From: Limanda limanda
Lineage: Eukaryota; Chordata; Actinopteri; Pleuronectiformes; Pleuronectidae
Assembly: GCF_963576545.1 (NCBI RefSeq)
Contig: NC_083638.1
Span: 24,576,090 to 24,640,089, forward strand
Reading direction: 5' to 3'
Length of the DNA stretch: 64,000 nucleotides
Below are positions 1 to 12,717 of this stretch, piece after piece; position 1 is the first letter of the stretch; every line of letters begins with the position of its first letter. Below the pieces are notes generated by a model. It was not told the DNA's origin. It was given only the letters and a program-made list of their open reading frames with translations, and did not search any database. A program made the translations under genes and the position numbers.

Positions 1-1822
1 TATATCTAGTTTGGCTTAATTTCTGGATAGTAGGAGCAAGTAAAGACACTTCCATCTTTATATAGAGTCAATAGTGTATGTGCTGTTAAATTCTGTTATG
101 TGTTTATATGGCTTTGCAAATGATTTACTTAAAATACTGGGTTTTTGGCGACCCAAATTGAAGTCATTTTATTAAACAAACTTTGTGGATCATCTTTCTG
201 GGGATCAAAATGTGTTACTTTGTTCACTTACTCCATCTCCAGACAAAAGTTTATCTTTTTTCCTTGGGACTGTCATGAGTCGTCAGCTCTAACACCATCT
301 AATGCTTGCAGACAAGCCTTCAAACTGGCCGATCACTTGTCATTAAGATCCATCTCAAGTGCAACAAAGATCTTCTCCTTCTAAGGATACGACCTGTGAT
401 GTTTGAATGTAATACACAGCTGAGGTTGTTATATAAGGCTCAAATCAATTATTATTTCCATAAACAATTAACTTTTATTCACAATTTTCTTCTGAGATAT
501 TTGATTTGTAATAATATAAAACACAGAAAAGGATAGCAGTTCAGATCTATTAAGTTGAAACCTCTAAATAATCAAATGTCTGATGAACTCTTCCTGGCTA
601 GTTGTTGTAAAATATATTTATACTTACATTTGAAACCAGTTTTATTCTGCTAGTCAAAGCAGTCTGCAAATCAGTCGTGGGAGTATTTTCCATTTCGAGA
701 CACTAAAAAAATGACATTTTGGTCTATGTATTTTATAAGCTTTTAAAACCATGCCATTGAAAATTGTCTGCGTAACAATGAATCGTCAGTTTCCCTGACA
801 ATTCACTTTAAATTACCCTGGAAATCCCCTTCCTTTGCAGTCATGCATGTAAGAACTAAAGCCTCCTCATTGTGGGTTAATAATAGAAGACAAGTGGATG
901 CTTTGTACCTACTCTCCATTCGCAGGCTACCCGCTGACATTCAGCCTAATTACTCACACTTGCTTGAATGGCCCTACAGCCAACAGGAGAGGATGTCCTT
1001 TAAAAAAGTAAAGACAGCAAGAGAAAAGTTATGTCACTTTCATCCTCCGGGCATCTTTAGGTTTTCCCTCAGATATGCAGCAGTGCCTCCTCTCACTGTG
1101 TGTGTGATGTGGACGGTAGCTGGGCCATTGTAGCACAGCATCAGAGACAGTAAAGAGTTCAAAACATATGAAAAAGTCTCTGACATGTATCTGCTCTCAA
1201 CTAAAGCTGTGGGAATATTGGCACTTCAGTCATTACTGAAAAATAGGATCTGAATTACTCTCTGTACAGCATAAAGCTAACGATCAAATAAAATGACCCA
1301 TATTACATTTACATGCACATACATTTACTCCATACTATTGACCTGTAAATAAAGATGGCTGACATCTCACCAGTTCTTACCACTTTAAGAATATAAAGCT
1401 CAAATCTCCCAGTTTTTAGGGTATGATGACATCATTTAGAGCCAGAATCTGAACACTAGGGTTCGTGGAGTGGCTCCATGGTATCAAGGTCCGGCCAATA
1501 CAGGAGCTCAACCAATTGCAAGTCTGTCTCAGCTGTCAATCATGACATTTCACCCTTTTTAGAGCATCAAATAACTAACTTATATTGAACTTGTGGGAAA
1601 ACATACATCAGTAATATAATAACTACATTAAACAACCATCTTCCAAAAAAAAAATTATGATGTGTATTTTGAGTTTTTAGTTCTGTACATGTCCCATCCA
1701 CTAACATGGAAGAGAAAGGATTTTCTACTTCTTCTATACTACAGCCAGCCACCAGTGGGCGATCAAGGTGTTTTGGCTCCAAACATTAACATCACCTTTG
1801 TTTCTTTGTCTCTCCGTTGCAG
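1..1822 (+). other. intron/flank upstream of the long-isoform exon
   Basis: AT-rich sequence with no supportable gene. The right end is a good acceptor: a pyrimidine-rich stretch ending in ttgcag at 1817-1822. The exon that follows starts in phase 2, so an upstream coding exon is expected, but I could not find one here. The sequence is therefore most likely intronic. Short open frames (for example 843-1133) show no recognisable protein. Confidence 0.55.
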
Positions 1823-2036
1823 GGTGACCCCTCAAGATGGAGATGCTTCCCCTTCAGGCAACCCCGGGTGCTCAGACGGGGCTTCAGGTGCTACCGGTGG
1901 TGCTGGTGCTATGGCAATGACTGCCACCTCCACCCTCTCCTTGCCCATGAGCCAGGGTAAACCCTCCCTGCGTCGCATCAAAGGTCGCATTCACCGCAGC
2001 AAGAGCCTGGACAGCATGGATCTCCTTGACGCCAAT
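1823..2036 (+). CDS. tjp1: tjp1 alternative N-terminal exon (long isoform)
   Basis: A 214-nt exon bounded by ttgcag and gtaagg. The first base completes a split codon; 71 codons follow, from VTPQDGDASPSGNPGC to HRSKSLDSMDLLDAN, and the exon ends in phase 0. The left part is rich in Gly, Ala, Ser and Thr with a Met/Thr/Ser-rich stretch. The right part is a basic segment (KPSLRRIKGRIHRSKSLDS) that looks like a phosphorylatable Arg/Ser motif. From memory, vertebrate ZO-1 has annotated long isoforms with a very similar segment placed before the usual STAMEET sequence. The phase-0 end fits exon 2 at 52054 exactly. The preceding codon ends in G, which would suit a Trp at the junction. No ATG in the exon makes a plausible start, so the start codon should lie in an upstream exon outside the window. 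That the exon is coding is quite sure; its assignment to tjp1 rests on recalled homology plus phase and strand. Confidence 0.8.
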
Positions 2037-2466
2037 GTAAGGCTCACTCACCAATAACCATGTACACGCAAAGGAGGAAAACTGAGATACTCAGGCTGCA
2101 AATAACAACTTTGTTCACTATGACCTCTTTTCCACACTCAAGAGTTTTAAACACCCAACAGAGCTTCAAGAGATATGCAGCTTACTGTCATGTGACCTCA
2201 ATAAGGATTACAGTTTCAAACTTTAAGAAGCTGAAACCAGTTAAAAATTGTAAATTATTATTCCACTATTATTAACAATTTGCAATTCCTTTATCCTCTC
2301 TCAACACATTTTGATTTATCGAACAATTATCTGATATATTCCAATTTAAATCAGGAAGGAATTGAAACACATGACAACCTCATCTGTAAAAAGTATTTTT
2401 CAGATAACAATAAATGTCAACACATCTTTTATCCATTCAGATTCAACATTTCCACAAGCTGCAGCT

Positions 2467-2469
<3 letters not shown>

Positions 2470-2544
<75 letters not shown>

Positions 2545-2546
2545 AT
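2470..2546 (+). repeat. (CA)n microsatellite
   Basis: About 34 uninterrupted CA units followed by a short imperfect tail. It produces the poly His-Thr open frames nearby, which are not genes. Confidence 0.97.
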
Positions 2547-2776
2547 TTACAAACAGGATGACCTTTGGTTATGCAATATTTCCTTGGTTTTCAGATGAGC
2601 ACCATTTAACACATTCCATATGTCTCTCTCTATGACTGGTTTATTCTCATGAAAAGTATTAATCTGATAAATGATTGGGTAAGCTGCTTGGAGCTAAAAA
2701 CCCTTACTAACTCTGGGATTGTCCATTCAGCTGAGAACTGCCTTTGGCCCACTCTCTCCACCAGTCATCTCAGGCG

Positions 2777-2939
2777 TACTTGTGTGTGTGTGTGTGTGTG
2801 AAAGCATGGGTTTGTACCTATGTGTGTGTGTGTGTGTTTGTGAGGGATGTGGCTTTGGGGAAAACAACCAACAGTTTATGATGTAAAAGCATGCCAACCT
2901 GCTACTAATGCATGCTTGGTAAGGCTGTTTTTGTGTGTG

Positions 2940-2971
<32 letters not shown>

Positions 2972-3270
2972 GCATGGGAGCGCAATGGGCACTCAGATGC
3001 AGATAAATCTCTCTTCTGCACAGCAGCCCTACTGAGTGTCCCTTTCTCCTCACTTCTTTCTTTATGTCTTGACCTGACCCCTTTGTAGATTTCTCCTTAA
3101 ATAAATGTTCACAGTACGACGTTTCCTTGTCCACCCCCGCTCTTCCTCTCCATCTTGACAGTCTGTGGTGTGTCCGTGTGTGTGTGTGAGGGTCTTTGTG
3201 AGGGTGTGTGCTGCATGCTTTTAGCTGGCCTTAATTGGGGGCTGCCTGGTGTGTGTGTATGTGTGTTAGA
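2777..3270 (+). repeat. cluster of short (TG)n arrays
   Basis: Several separate TG runs (about 2779-2800, 2820-2838, 2932-2971, 3175-3190 and 3250-3267) lie within 500 bp, separated by unique sequence. The Cys-Val and His-Thr open frames over this stretch are repeat translations. Confidence 0.9.
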
Positions 3271-3472
3271 AGTCATTATTCCTCCCCTCACAGCAGCCAG
3301 CGCAGGAGAGAGAGGGACTTGGCAGGATTACGTTTTAAAAGCGGAATTTGGAGTTCAAACAAGTAAATCCATTATTGATGTGAAGGAGGGCTGAAGGTGG
3401 ACAGCGGAAGTCGCTGGGTGTAGGTGACAGTCAGGATCGTGTTCATCACAGCCACGCCAACCCGAAAGACCA

Positions 3473-3493
3473 AACACACACACACACACACAC
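3473..3493 (+). repeat. short (CA)n microsatellite
   Basis: About ten CA units in otherwise unique sequence. Confidence 0.9.
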
Positions 3494-6400
3494 CTCTGTG
3501 GCTGCTTCACCGAGAGTGTCAGTTTGATTGACTGTTGCCTTGAAGTTTCCTGTCAGCTGCTAATTTTGAGACAGAGGCGAAAACATCTAGTAGATTCTCA
3601 AAACAACCATTGAGATCTCTGATGCATAACTCTTGACAGTGAGTCGTGTGGCCTAACTCATTTCATTTCCCCCCCATAACGTTTCAGACGTGATTGAAGC
3701 GTTTGGGTGGTGCCGGAGCAGCAGAGGCAGATGGTGAACGGAAGTTAGATGCTGCTTTGGTGTTATGTCATCGACAATAAGAAAAACTTGTAGCACTCAT
3801 GGAGCTCTGTGGGTCGATGGGTGGGAAGTGGGAAGGGGGGGGTTTACGGCATCCAACGATAGCAACGCTGTTACTGGGGTAAAATGAGAGCTGAGAAGTT
3901 TGAGGAAAATATGTAATTGTTATTTTAATTATTCATAGTGTAATTTTCAGTTTGTGTACTAAATTCCAGGCCTGTATTTGTGAGGTGGTCTGCATACTGT
4001 AATATTAACGACCCTGAAAACACATTTTTCCAATCAGCTTTTCCTGTACGTGACGGGGTCTTACATGAACACAGTCTTCCATAAAAGTTAGAAAAGTTGT
4101 TGTTATTTCACATGATGAAACAGGGATTTCTAAAGCCCATTTTGCTCTGGTCAAAAACTCACTTGCACCTTGGGTACTAGGGGCAAACGACATTCACTCA
4201 TAGGTTTTTATCAACTCTGCGCTAATTTCTGCTTCTTCCGCTTTATTTTGGCGGTCCAGGAACGTTTTTACATCTTGGGAACGAGCTGCAACAGCGATTT
4301 CTTTCTTCATATCGTGCAAGATGTACCACTGACACTGAAGTTTCGGGACATCAAACATGACCCAGCATGGGGAAAAAAAGGCACACTCCTCCGGCAGGTT
4401 TACTTGTGTCAAAAAAAACCTGTGTATACCTTCTCATTTTGCCGTAAAAAGATGTAAGTAGAGAGTTTCTGTTCTGGTGTTGCTTCTTTCACTGGTTTGG
4501 CAATATCAGTTAATCTGTGCACCAAATAGAAACTACAGCTTTCAATTCCTACAATGCGTTAAGTCACTTTGGAAAACCTGTTCAGTTGTGGTCATTTTCA
4601 AAACTGCAGTATTATTTTTGCAATATCGTTAAAAATACATTTTTTTTTTGCCATGGCTGAAGAAAAGGCATATCAGACTTGAACGTTCAAAGAGATATGC
4701 AGCTGACAGCTTTTTGACTTGTGATTTGTTCTTGTTCAGGTTTTATTCCTCCTCGTCTCTCTGTCGCTGACGTGACTAATGCAGAAAGGCATCACTGTAG
4801 ACGAGCCAGAGCTGGAAACCGAGTCTCAGTGATGCTTCACAGTTTTGTCTTCAAAGAGCATCCATCAGCCAGGATGATGTTCAAACGGTGCCTCAAGAGA
4901 ACTTGAGAATTTCCGCGAAAGTAAACCCCCCCTCCCTTCTCCGAATCCTTTCTACCTTTGTCTCTTTATCTGCAACATTACGTCCCAACAATAAATATCT
5001 GTCTGTACACAGCACGTTTCATCTTGTGCAATATTTAAACGTGGTCAGTTTGCAACGTTTCACTCTGAGGCATTCTCCATTACGCCTCTCCTTCTCCGTA
5101 AGGAATATCACAGATGCAGACTATAAAAAGCCCAAGTATCCATTTCACCTCAGCGAGCCCTCGCAACAATATTGGCTGCTTGGAGCATGTTACTCCCGTA
5201 CATTAGCTTTTACTGTGGACCGATCACAACATGGCCACGAGTCTAAGGCTCCCACATGAATAATAGATGGAAGAAATGATCCGTTTCACGATGAAGTGTT
5301 TTCTTTTTCTGTCTCTCGCAGATATTTTTGGGAGAGAAAAACACACCGTGAAAGCAGAAAAAGTCTGTGGTTAAACTGGGTGAACTCCCCCGGGGATTTC
5401 TGCTGCTATTTATTCAATACTCTCTGATCCCTCCTCTCCCCTATTTGTCTTCTAATGCAAAGTAGCTGCCAATGTGCACTTCACTGTAGAGCAAGGGATT
5501 GATTATTTTTAACAGTGCGAGAGGATAAACACATCTCTTTCAGTGCGTGTGTGTGTGTTACTGTAAAGTATGAAGTGTGAGTCCTTCAGCTGAGGTAAGA
5601 AATCCCTGTTTATGGTGAAATCCATGTGACGCAGCTCTGTGTCTTACTTGCTCGGCTCTTGTTTGGTTCCTGATAGATCTCGCTGCACGGTGTCTTTAAT
5701 TTTCCATTTGTTCCGTCCAAAGAAACAACAATGATACACAAAAAAGATTTCAAATGAGAAACAGATTAAGATTGACAACCATGAATTTTCGGAATTGAGT
5801 CCTCTAGGGTCTGAAAGGGAGTCATAGATCCGGTCACACAGAAAATCTCAATTTATGTTTGTCAAGGACCATTAAAAGTGAATGGGGATAAAAACAGACA
5901 AAATATAGATTGGTCAGAACTTTCCGATACATAATTGAATTCAGATTAGAATGTTCTCATGTATTTGCCACCTTCAGTGGTCAGGTTTGAATAACCTTAG
6001 GTAAGTTAAATGATAAGGTAAGTTAAAGACAAAGTTAGATCAATACTGTAAATTTGATATGCATTTTTCAGGTTCTAATCCTGTGTGCCTTCGTGAATTA
6101 TTCATGCATGAATCTATCCCATCAGACATGATTGGGATGAACTAACCCCACCCAATAACTACACACGATTGCGGCTCCCAGTAACTACACACTATCCACA
6201 CATAGATCTATCTAAGTACGGACATGCATGCACTAAAGCACCAATCGTATTCTATATGATCTCATACTCAACATGGACATGCTGGACATATACCGTATGT
6301 ATTTACAATGTCAGAGAAAAAAACACACAGAATTTACCATGTATACATGCACACATACAGGCATGCCTACGTGTTTACTGCATGCACAGCAGCAAGGCTG

Positions 6401-7356
6401 TATAAACATGAGTCTGCATATATGTCAGCATATATTATAGACATGCGTACAGGACACAAGTTCATGCATTCCCAGCACATCTTCTCAAGCATAGTCGTGT
6501 GTGCATGTGCGCCTGAAGGACTCAAGAGAAGAGACAATGAGGCAAAGGAAAAGTGATAAAAGGTAAAGAAGAAGATTATTTTATGGGTTTTAGACAAGAT
6601 TAAAAAACAGAAACAGGCCGAACACTGTTGCCGATACAGTTTGTTTAATGTCATCACCACTTGATACCTTGCTAATTGGTTTAAATCAGACTAAATAGCC
6701 TATTAAGAGCAACAGGATCAACCTTAGTAAAATCAATGCTATTTAACTGGTAGTATAAACACTGAGATTTATACAGGAGAACATCCACTGAAAAACAAAC
6801 AATCCTAATACATTTGAATGAAAGCGGGCATTGAAACATCCTTGATGATGAAGGAAAAAATAACTGTAGGTACTTGGGAGCAAGCAGTTAGATTCAATTG
6901 AATATCAGCTGGCCATTAAAAGGTTTTCTGTGAACTACTTCTTGTAAAAATCCGTTGAACTGCCACTTCCTGTGGACGATGAACATATTCACCTCATCAT
7001 GTACTGGGTGTGGTGAGGCAGGCCTGTAGGTTCTCTGCTGTGTTGATGGGTGCAGACACTCAAAGACTGACTGACAGAGAGAGCAGAAAAGAGAGATTAC
7101 AAAAAGGAGTGATGAATGAGAGGGGGGAGTGGAGGTTAGACATGGAGGATGCACGATGCTCCACTGGGATGAATACATTTCCCCCTGGATGGACGGGAGG
7201 CTCTACAGACACCTGATAACTCACTTTCATCATCCCTCAGCAGGACACAACAGGACCAAATTGCATTCAACATACAAGTCGTTTATCTTACCTGAGCTGA
7301 AACGGGCCTCTGTGATTATATCTCTGTGCTTTGCCTGGAACCTCCCTGTGTGTGTC

Positions 7357-7785
7357 TTAAAGGGATAGTCCCATACAACTGAAGTAAACGGTGACCAACT
7401 TTAGACGTAATAAAAGAACAGGAAAAAAACACAACAAGCAACATTAAAATGATTAAAAACGAGGTAATTTACATTGTGTTCTAAGCCTAAAAGTCTGCTG
7501 ATATCTTCCTACAAGGTGCATTCATGGACCCTCGGACACACCATCGTGTAGCCAAGTCCGCTAGCTTAGCCACTTCCACCACACGAGCAGTATGGAGGCA
7601 TGTTCTGTTTTTTTCTGTTGTTTTATTACGTCAGAAGTCTTGGTCACCATTTACTTCCATTGTATCAGATTCGGCTGCTCTCCAGAAGTGTTTTGTGGAC
7701 CCAAACACTTCCCCCAACCCTCCATCGGCATAGTGCTGAGTAGGTAATGAGTGAATTTTCATTTTTCAGTGAACTATCCCTTTAA
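7357..7785. mobile_element. MITE-like element with 13-bp terminal inverted repeats
   Basis: The left end ttaaagggatagt (7357-7369) is the perfect inverse of the right end actatccctttaa (7773-7785), giving a 429-bp unit. Ends of this form are very common in teleost genomes in non-autonomous DNA transposons. The interior has no transposase. The flanking TTAA could be part of the terminus or a target duplication, so the superfamily is not assigned. Confidence 0.75.
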
Positions 7786-7959
7786 CCAGATGTGGTTGGC
7801 AGATATATGGATATAAGTGGAGTAAGGATTCCCCGAATTCACAGTTTAGTTTAAGCCTCAATTTTCACCATAATCCAGTGATTATAAACCTGACAGAAGT
7901 AAGTCTCTATTTGAAGGGGGAAGCCAAACCTTCAAAGCAGTGGTGTCTTGTCTGCAGTC

Positions 7960-7982
7960 ACACACACACACACACACACACA
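7960..7982 (+). repeat. short (CA)n microsatellite
   Basis: About eleven CA units followed by degenerate CATA/CACA sequence up to about 8032. Confidence 0.9.
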
Positions 7983-8149
7983 TACATACAACCATATGCA
8001 CACACAAGCTCAGAGGCACATGCACACACAAACTGTAGAAGCTGTGGATATGACTTTTGTAGATATATGATGCAATAAACAGAAAGCTGCACATGAAGTC
8101 AGGGGTTTACCTCACATGGAGACTGTCTCTGCTTTTACCCTCCTCCAGG

Positions 8150-8520
8150 GGAGGCACTACATTTATTATGGACATTAGCGAACATAAATTCAATGACAGA
8201 CATGGAGTATGTATTGATTTAATAATCACATCAATTCCAGATCAGGTCAGTGTTGTCATAATGCTTGAATAGGAATGATGTGTGATACATTTCTGCATAT
8301 AAGTATTGAGTTATCATGGAGTCATATTTACTCAGCATGATAAATCATAGGAACGGGCTACACTTATATGTGAAATATTGCAAACAGGCTGACAGGGGCC
8401 TGTTTACCATACGTATGGGCCATCCATCTTTCCACCAAGTTTCATGGAAATCCAGTCTGTATATTTTGCGTAATATTGCTGACAAACCAACAAATGGACA
8501 AACTGAGAGGGGGAAATAAG
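8150..8520. repeat. teleost interspersed repeat fragment
   Basis: Contains the phrase ccaagtttcatggaaatcc (about 8436-8454) followed by a 'gacaaaccaacaaatggac' tail. Both are typical of an abundant short interspersed repeat in percomorph fish. Related fragments appear near 11150, 16570, 44476 and 61235. The boundaries are approximate. Confidence 0.6.
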
Positions 8521-10106
8521 GGCGGAGTACGGAGCTCATTCCTGTTGCACGTTCACTGTTTCAGCTCATTGGGTTTGATCCCAGTCCGTGGCTGTGGGTG
8601 CCGGCCACCAGTGACGACCAGCGAAGCCCCTCGTTAATCGCATTCACCATTAACCAGCAGCAGATCTATAGGCCTCGGCTCTCAGCCTCCCTACGGCTTT
8701 GAGTTTGATCGGAAAGTGATTCATTAGCTGTTTAAATACATGGAGCCCTCTGCATAATGACACGCTCCCTGGCCCTCATGTTGGCTCATCCCGCGGCACT
8801 GTGCATCGGTAATGTCAAACAGGAAGGGCATGCAGGATCAATGTTGGCTCTATAGATAGATGAAGCATGATCCATGACATCCACAGCAGCAGCCTGTAAG
8901 TGAGAAGGCCCCATTTAACGCAGGGTCACAGGGAACGGTTCACATGAAATTAGATTAAATTAATCAATCACTTTTTGGTATGTGCGAGATGTGTGTGAGA
9001 TCTTGGGAGAAGTGGCTGAGGGGACGCCTGGCCGGGTGCGCTGCTGGGGAAGCGTGTCTTCATATTATTATGTCCATGCTCTGCTGTCCTCTGTGTGATA
9101 TCGATTGGGGGCATTAGGGAGTCTGCAGGTCAGCATTTCTCAGACGGGGACAGAGGAGGAGCGGGATGGAGGAGGTGCTAGAGGGTACGGGCAAAACGGG
9201 ATGAGTGAAGGAAGGTGGGGAACATCAGGGGGAGTGATGGAAGGGTGGAAAATCAAAAGGGAGGTGAATGATGAATGATAATATTGATTGGAGAAAAGAA
9301 GTGGCGCGGGTGGGATTTCGCTCAGATGACCACAAGCTCGGCCGCGCCCCCTTCCCAACGCTACAGTATTGATTCAGTGAGGTGCAGCTGGTTAAGGATG
9401 ACCTATTGTTCTCACCTTCACGCTCTTTGCTCACGTCTTTGTTTACAGTATATTTATAGTCATTTTGTTTCTCACCAGCACGTACGTAGCTGTCAATACT
9501 GAATAAATAACAGTAAGCACCGTCCTGGCAGCTCTCCCAGGGGCAAATCACCCCGGGGTTTGCTTTCCTGCGAGATACCACCGAGTCCATTCAAGGTGCC
9601 GGATAAGCTTTAATTTAGTCACAACATGTAATCCTCGTATTAAACACTTCTCCCAGTTATTTTCAGCCTGGGTGAATGACAAGGTTTCCTCACTGACCTT
9701 CAGTAGCTGGGGTGTGTTTGATGTAATTTTAGCTTCAGCTTTCACATCCGTCCCCATGCTGGTCCCGGCTCCATTTCTCGTCTCGCTTCTGAAACGTTTC
9801 GCTCTGAATAATTTATCTCACTTAAAAGCAATCACAACACCTTGTAGTCTCGAGTATAATTAAGCTAAGTAGCCTTATAATACTTTTTTTTTCTTTATTC
9901 TCCCTTCGTATCCCTGTGGCGGAAACCCTCTTGTGTCGGCGGTGAGGTCGAAGGCTTCATGCATAAGATTTGTTGGATTATGGAAGAGAAGATTAGGTTA
10001 ATTTATGACTCCCAACATCCACCTCGTACCACATGGCAGCAGCGGCAGCACCGTCTAACGAGATGGGATGGATTCTCGGCAGCTCGCAATTTAGGCACTC
10101 TCCTCT

Positions 10107-10120
10107 GTTTCCATGGCAAC
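10107..10120. promoter_or_regulatory. perfect RFX X-box palindrome
   Basis: The sequence gtttccatggcaac matches the RFX X-box form GTNNCC-AT-GGNAAC on both half sites. RFX factors bind such sites in enhancers of ciliary and neural genes. The match is seen directly; activity is not shown. Confidence 0.5.
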
Positions 10121-10397
10121 ACAATTACTGTACCCTGGGTGTGGGAGGTTAGGGTGATAATGCACAGTTCTTTATGTTGAGAGAGAGCGCAGAGGGAAAG
10201 CAGGTCAAAGAGCGCAGTTTATTTCTTTATTTTTGGTTTTGATTGATTTGATCCAGTAAAATATAAAATCTCTGTGCTTTATGTGAGAGCTTTTAAAGAG
10301 AGATTATTTCCCATGCCACCTAAACTCAGCTCTCTTTGCATCAAGGGTGATGCTTACACAAAAAGATATTTAACCACCACATAGTGATCATATGTTT

Positions 10398-10480
10398 AGA
10401 GCTGCAACTAATGATCGTTGTGAGTATTGATTAATCTGTAGATGATTTTTCTCTCTTTCACTTCTCATAGATTTTCCAGC
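10398..10480 (+). repeat. fragment of a 'gctgcaactaatgat' teleost repeat
   Basis: Starts with gagctgcaactaatgatcg and continues with attgattaatctgtagatg, the signature of a widespread AT-rich fish repeat whose core is a run of ATTAATCG-type words. Likely relatives in the opposite orientation lie near 23440-23505 and 50490-50590. Confidence 0.6.
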
Positions 10481-11148
10481 TCCCCAATCACACACACAGT
10501 GTTTAAGTTCAGTTCATTTAGAAAGACGGATTCAACCATCAAATTCACAGCATGAAAAAACAGCATCTTCTTCTTCTGACCACAGGCTGCAATTGACAAT
10601 CAATAAAGGAATCGAACCGCAAACACCCGAGAGACTTAAATCTTCATTAAGTGATCAAGATACATGCACAAAAAGCTGCACAGGCTCTCCTCCATTTTCC
10701 TCCCCCTCTCTCTCTCTCTCCTCTGCCTTGCTTATCACGAACCGGTCGAGGCTTTTTTTTTTCTCTCCACTGTCAAAGAGTGTTCGAAACTGTTTGGTTT
10801 TCTCTCTAGTATTGTAATTTCTGTGCCTTGCAAAGGGCCTTGAGATGATGGAGGCTGTGATGTAGTGAACTGAATCCTCGGTCGGGTAAAATAATTGGTT
10901 TTGTACTTGTCCTCAGTATTATGCTAATTATTGGAGTGTGACTTGTTTTCCTTTTTAAGCGTTAATTTAAGAAATAAATTGAACGTCAATTTGGTTTTTA
11001 GATATTTTTATCCTTCCACATAATTTTAATTTCTCTGGTTGAAAATCACATTATTTTCTATTGTCTGTTAGTCAAGTGTTATTTTTGTTCATCCAGTGTT
11101 CTGGTGAAGCATTATAATGACTTTTGTACTATCGTACTAATAGTTTTT

Positions 11149-11415
11149 GTGTCCTCCACCAAGGCCCAACACTCTCCTTAAATTCAGTAATGCTGAACCA
11201 AATTACACAGACTCATATCAGTTTCTGCCAGGTTTGGTTCATCAAGATCCATTGATAATTTTTTGATAAATCAGTCAAAATGTTGAAAAAATCTTGCATT
11301 GTTAAAGAAAATAATTGGTTCATGGGTTCTTTCGTGGGTCAGGCCCCCACCCCTCCACATTTCATGTAAATCAGAAGGGTCGTTTTTGATTAATTCTCAC
11401 ACATTTCCATTGAGT
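11149..11415 (+). repeat. teleost interspersed repeat (cctccaccaaggccc type)
   Basis: Begins cctccaccaaggcccaacac and carries a central tcaagatccattgataat segment and a ggtcaggcccccacccc segment. The same words recur in diverged form at about 61245-61480, which shows that it is a dispersed family. Confidence 0.7.
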
Positions 11416-12328
11416 GAAGAAGCTTAATAAATTAATATACAGTAAATGTGCAGGTACCTGGGCACCTGTATAAAGACCTGACCACTAAATAATACTTAAA
11501 TAAGTGACTTGTTTTTCTGTGTGCAGCTGAAAATATGTAAAGAAAGTCTCATTCTAAATCAGTCATTAGAAGTTTTAAATATGATTTCAGCAGAATATAG
11601 TCATCTAATGTTTTTATCACATCAGCAGAAGTGTAGACTAGAATGTCACCTCTGTCCCTTTACCTGTTTTCATCATATCATTAGTGTTGCCCTCTCTCAA
11701 CAATGTCAGTCTCCTCAGTGCAGCAGGAATGTCCTCCAGAGAGATCACTCTGTCTCTAACCTTTCTCTCCACACGGGCACCTGTAGGGGCTCCCATTTCA
11801 TGTTTGACTTTTATTTTCCCTCTCAACTAAACTGACCACCAGAAATGTGAAACTTTGTCAGGTGACACGCCCCAGGGGAAGTCATGATAGCAACCTGCAA
11901 CCTGACTTTGTGGCATGTGACTGAAGAGAGCAAGTGAAAAAAGAACAACAACTAAAAAAATACATGAGAAAATGGGTTAAATCAAAGCCGACGGGTGCGT
12001 GGAGATGTGTATGTCTTTTTGTCCGTCACTGCGTGTGGGTCTGTCTTCGTGTGTGTGCGTGCCTCGGGAGGACTGCCTGCTCGGAGGCAGGGGGGCTCTC
12101 AGGATGGAGTCATCAGAAGCCAGAGGCTGTGCTGGGCACCATTAGGATCAAGGTTGCTATTTCCGGATGCTACCTGCTGAGAGATGTACTCCGCTCACAG
12201 TTTTGATGGCCCCTCAGCCCAAGTGCATTAAAAAAGGCTGGGACGTCCTGTGCTGCTGCTGAGTAACTGGGATGAGACCTAATTTCCCAAACTGACCAGT
12301 TATTTTAGTTCTCGTATTTGTATGATCA

Positions 12329-12336
12329 TGACGTCA
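12329..12336. promoter_or_regulatory. full CRE palindrome
   Basis: TGACGTCA, the complete CREB/ATF consensus. It is a single 8-bp word in a long intron, so a chance match is quite possible. Confidence 0.3.
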
Positions 12337-12636
12337 AAACCTGTATTTTTATGAATTATTTTTTACATATTCTCAAAGTAATCATTTATATGCATAACAT
12401 GCATTTGGAATAGTTTTATCCTTAAGACCTCAACAGAGATGGGTTTCCATGACATGACATTTTATAAAATTACATGACTGTCTAATGTATAATACAAACA
12501 ACGACAATACAGGAAGTGAAACTGCTTTCTTGTGTGTTGCTGTTTCTTAAATAATAGATAAATGATAAATAATTTTGTCTGAGTCTTGGTGAAAAATTAT
12601 TTGCATTCAAATTAGTACATGTGAAGGACAGGTAAA

Positions 12637-12637
12637 A

Positions 12638-12670
<33 letters not shown>

Positions 12671-12717
12671 GCGTGCGTACGTGTGCTTGCGTGTGCGTGC
12701 ATGTCCGTGCATGCACG
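12637..12717 (+). repeat. (TG)n/(TGCG)n microsatellite
   Basis: About 14 pure TG units pass into a compound tgcg/tgcatg alternating purine-pyrimidine tract. Such tracts favour Z-DNA. Confidence 0.9.

Noticed and set aside
841..848. Possible 8-nt microexon between tttgcag and gtaaga
   Set aside because: Too short, frame-breaking and without a neighbouring exon; most likely chance splice-like words.
2470..3500. Regularly spaced short repeats that might suggest a CRISPR-like array
   Set aside because: They are simple CA/TG microsatellites in vertebrate DNA without unique equal-length spacers.
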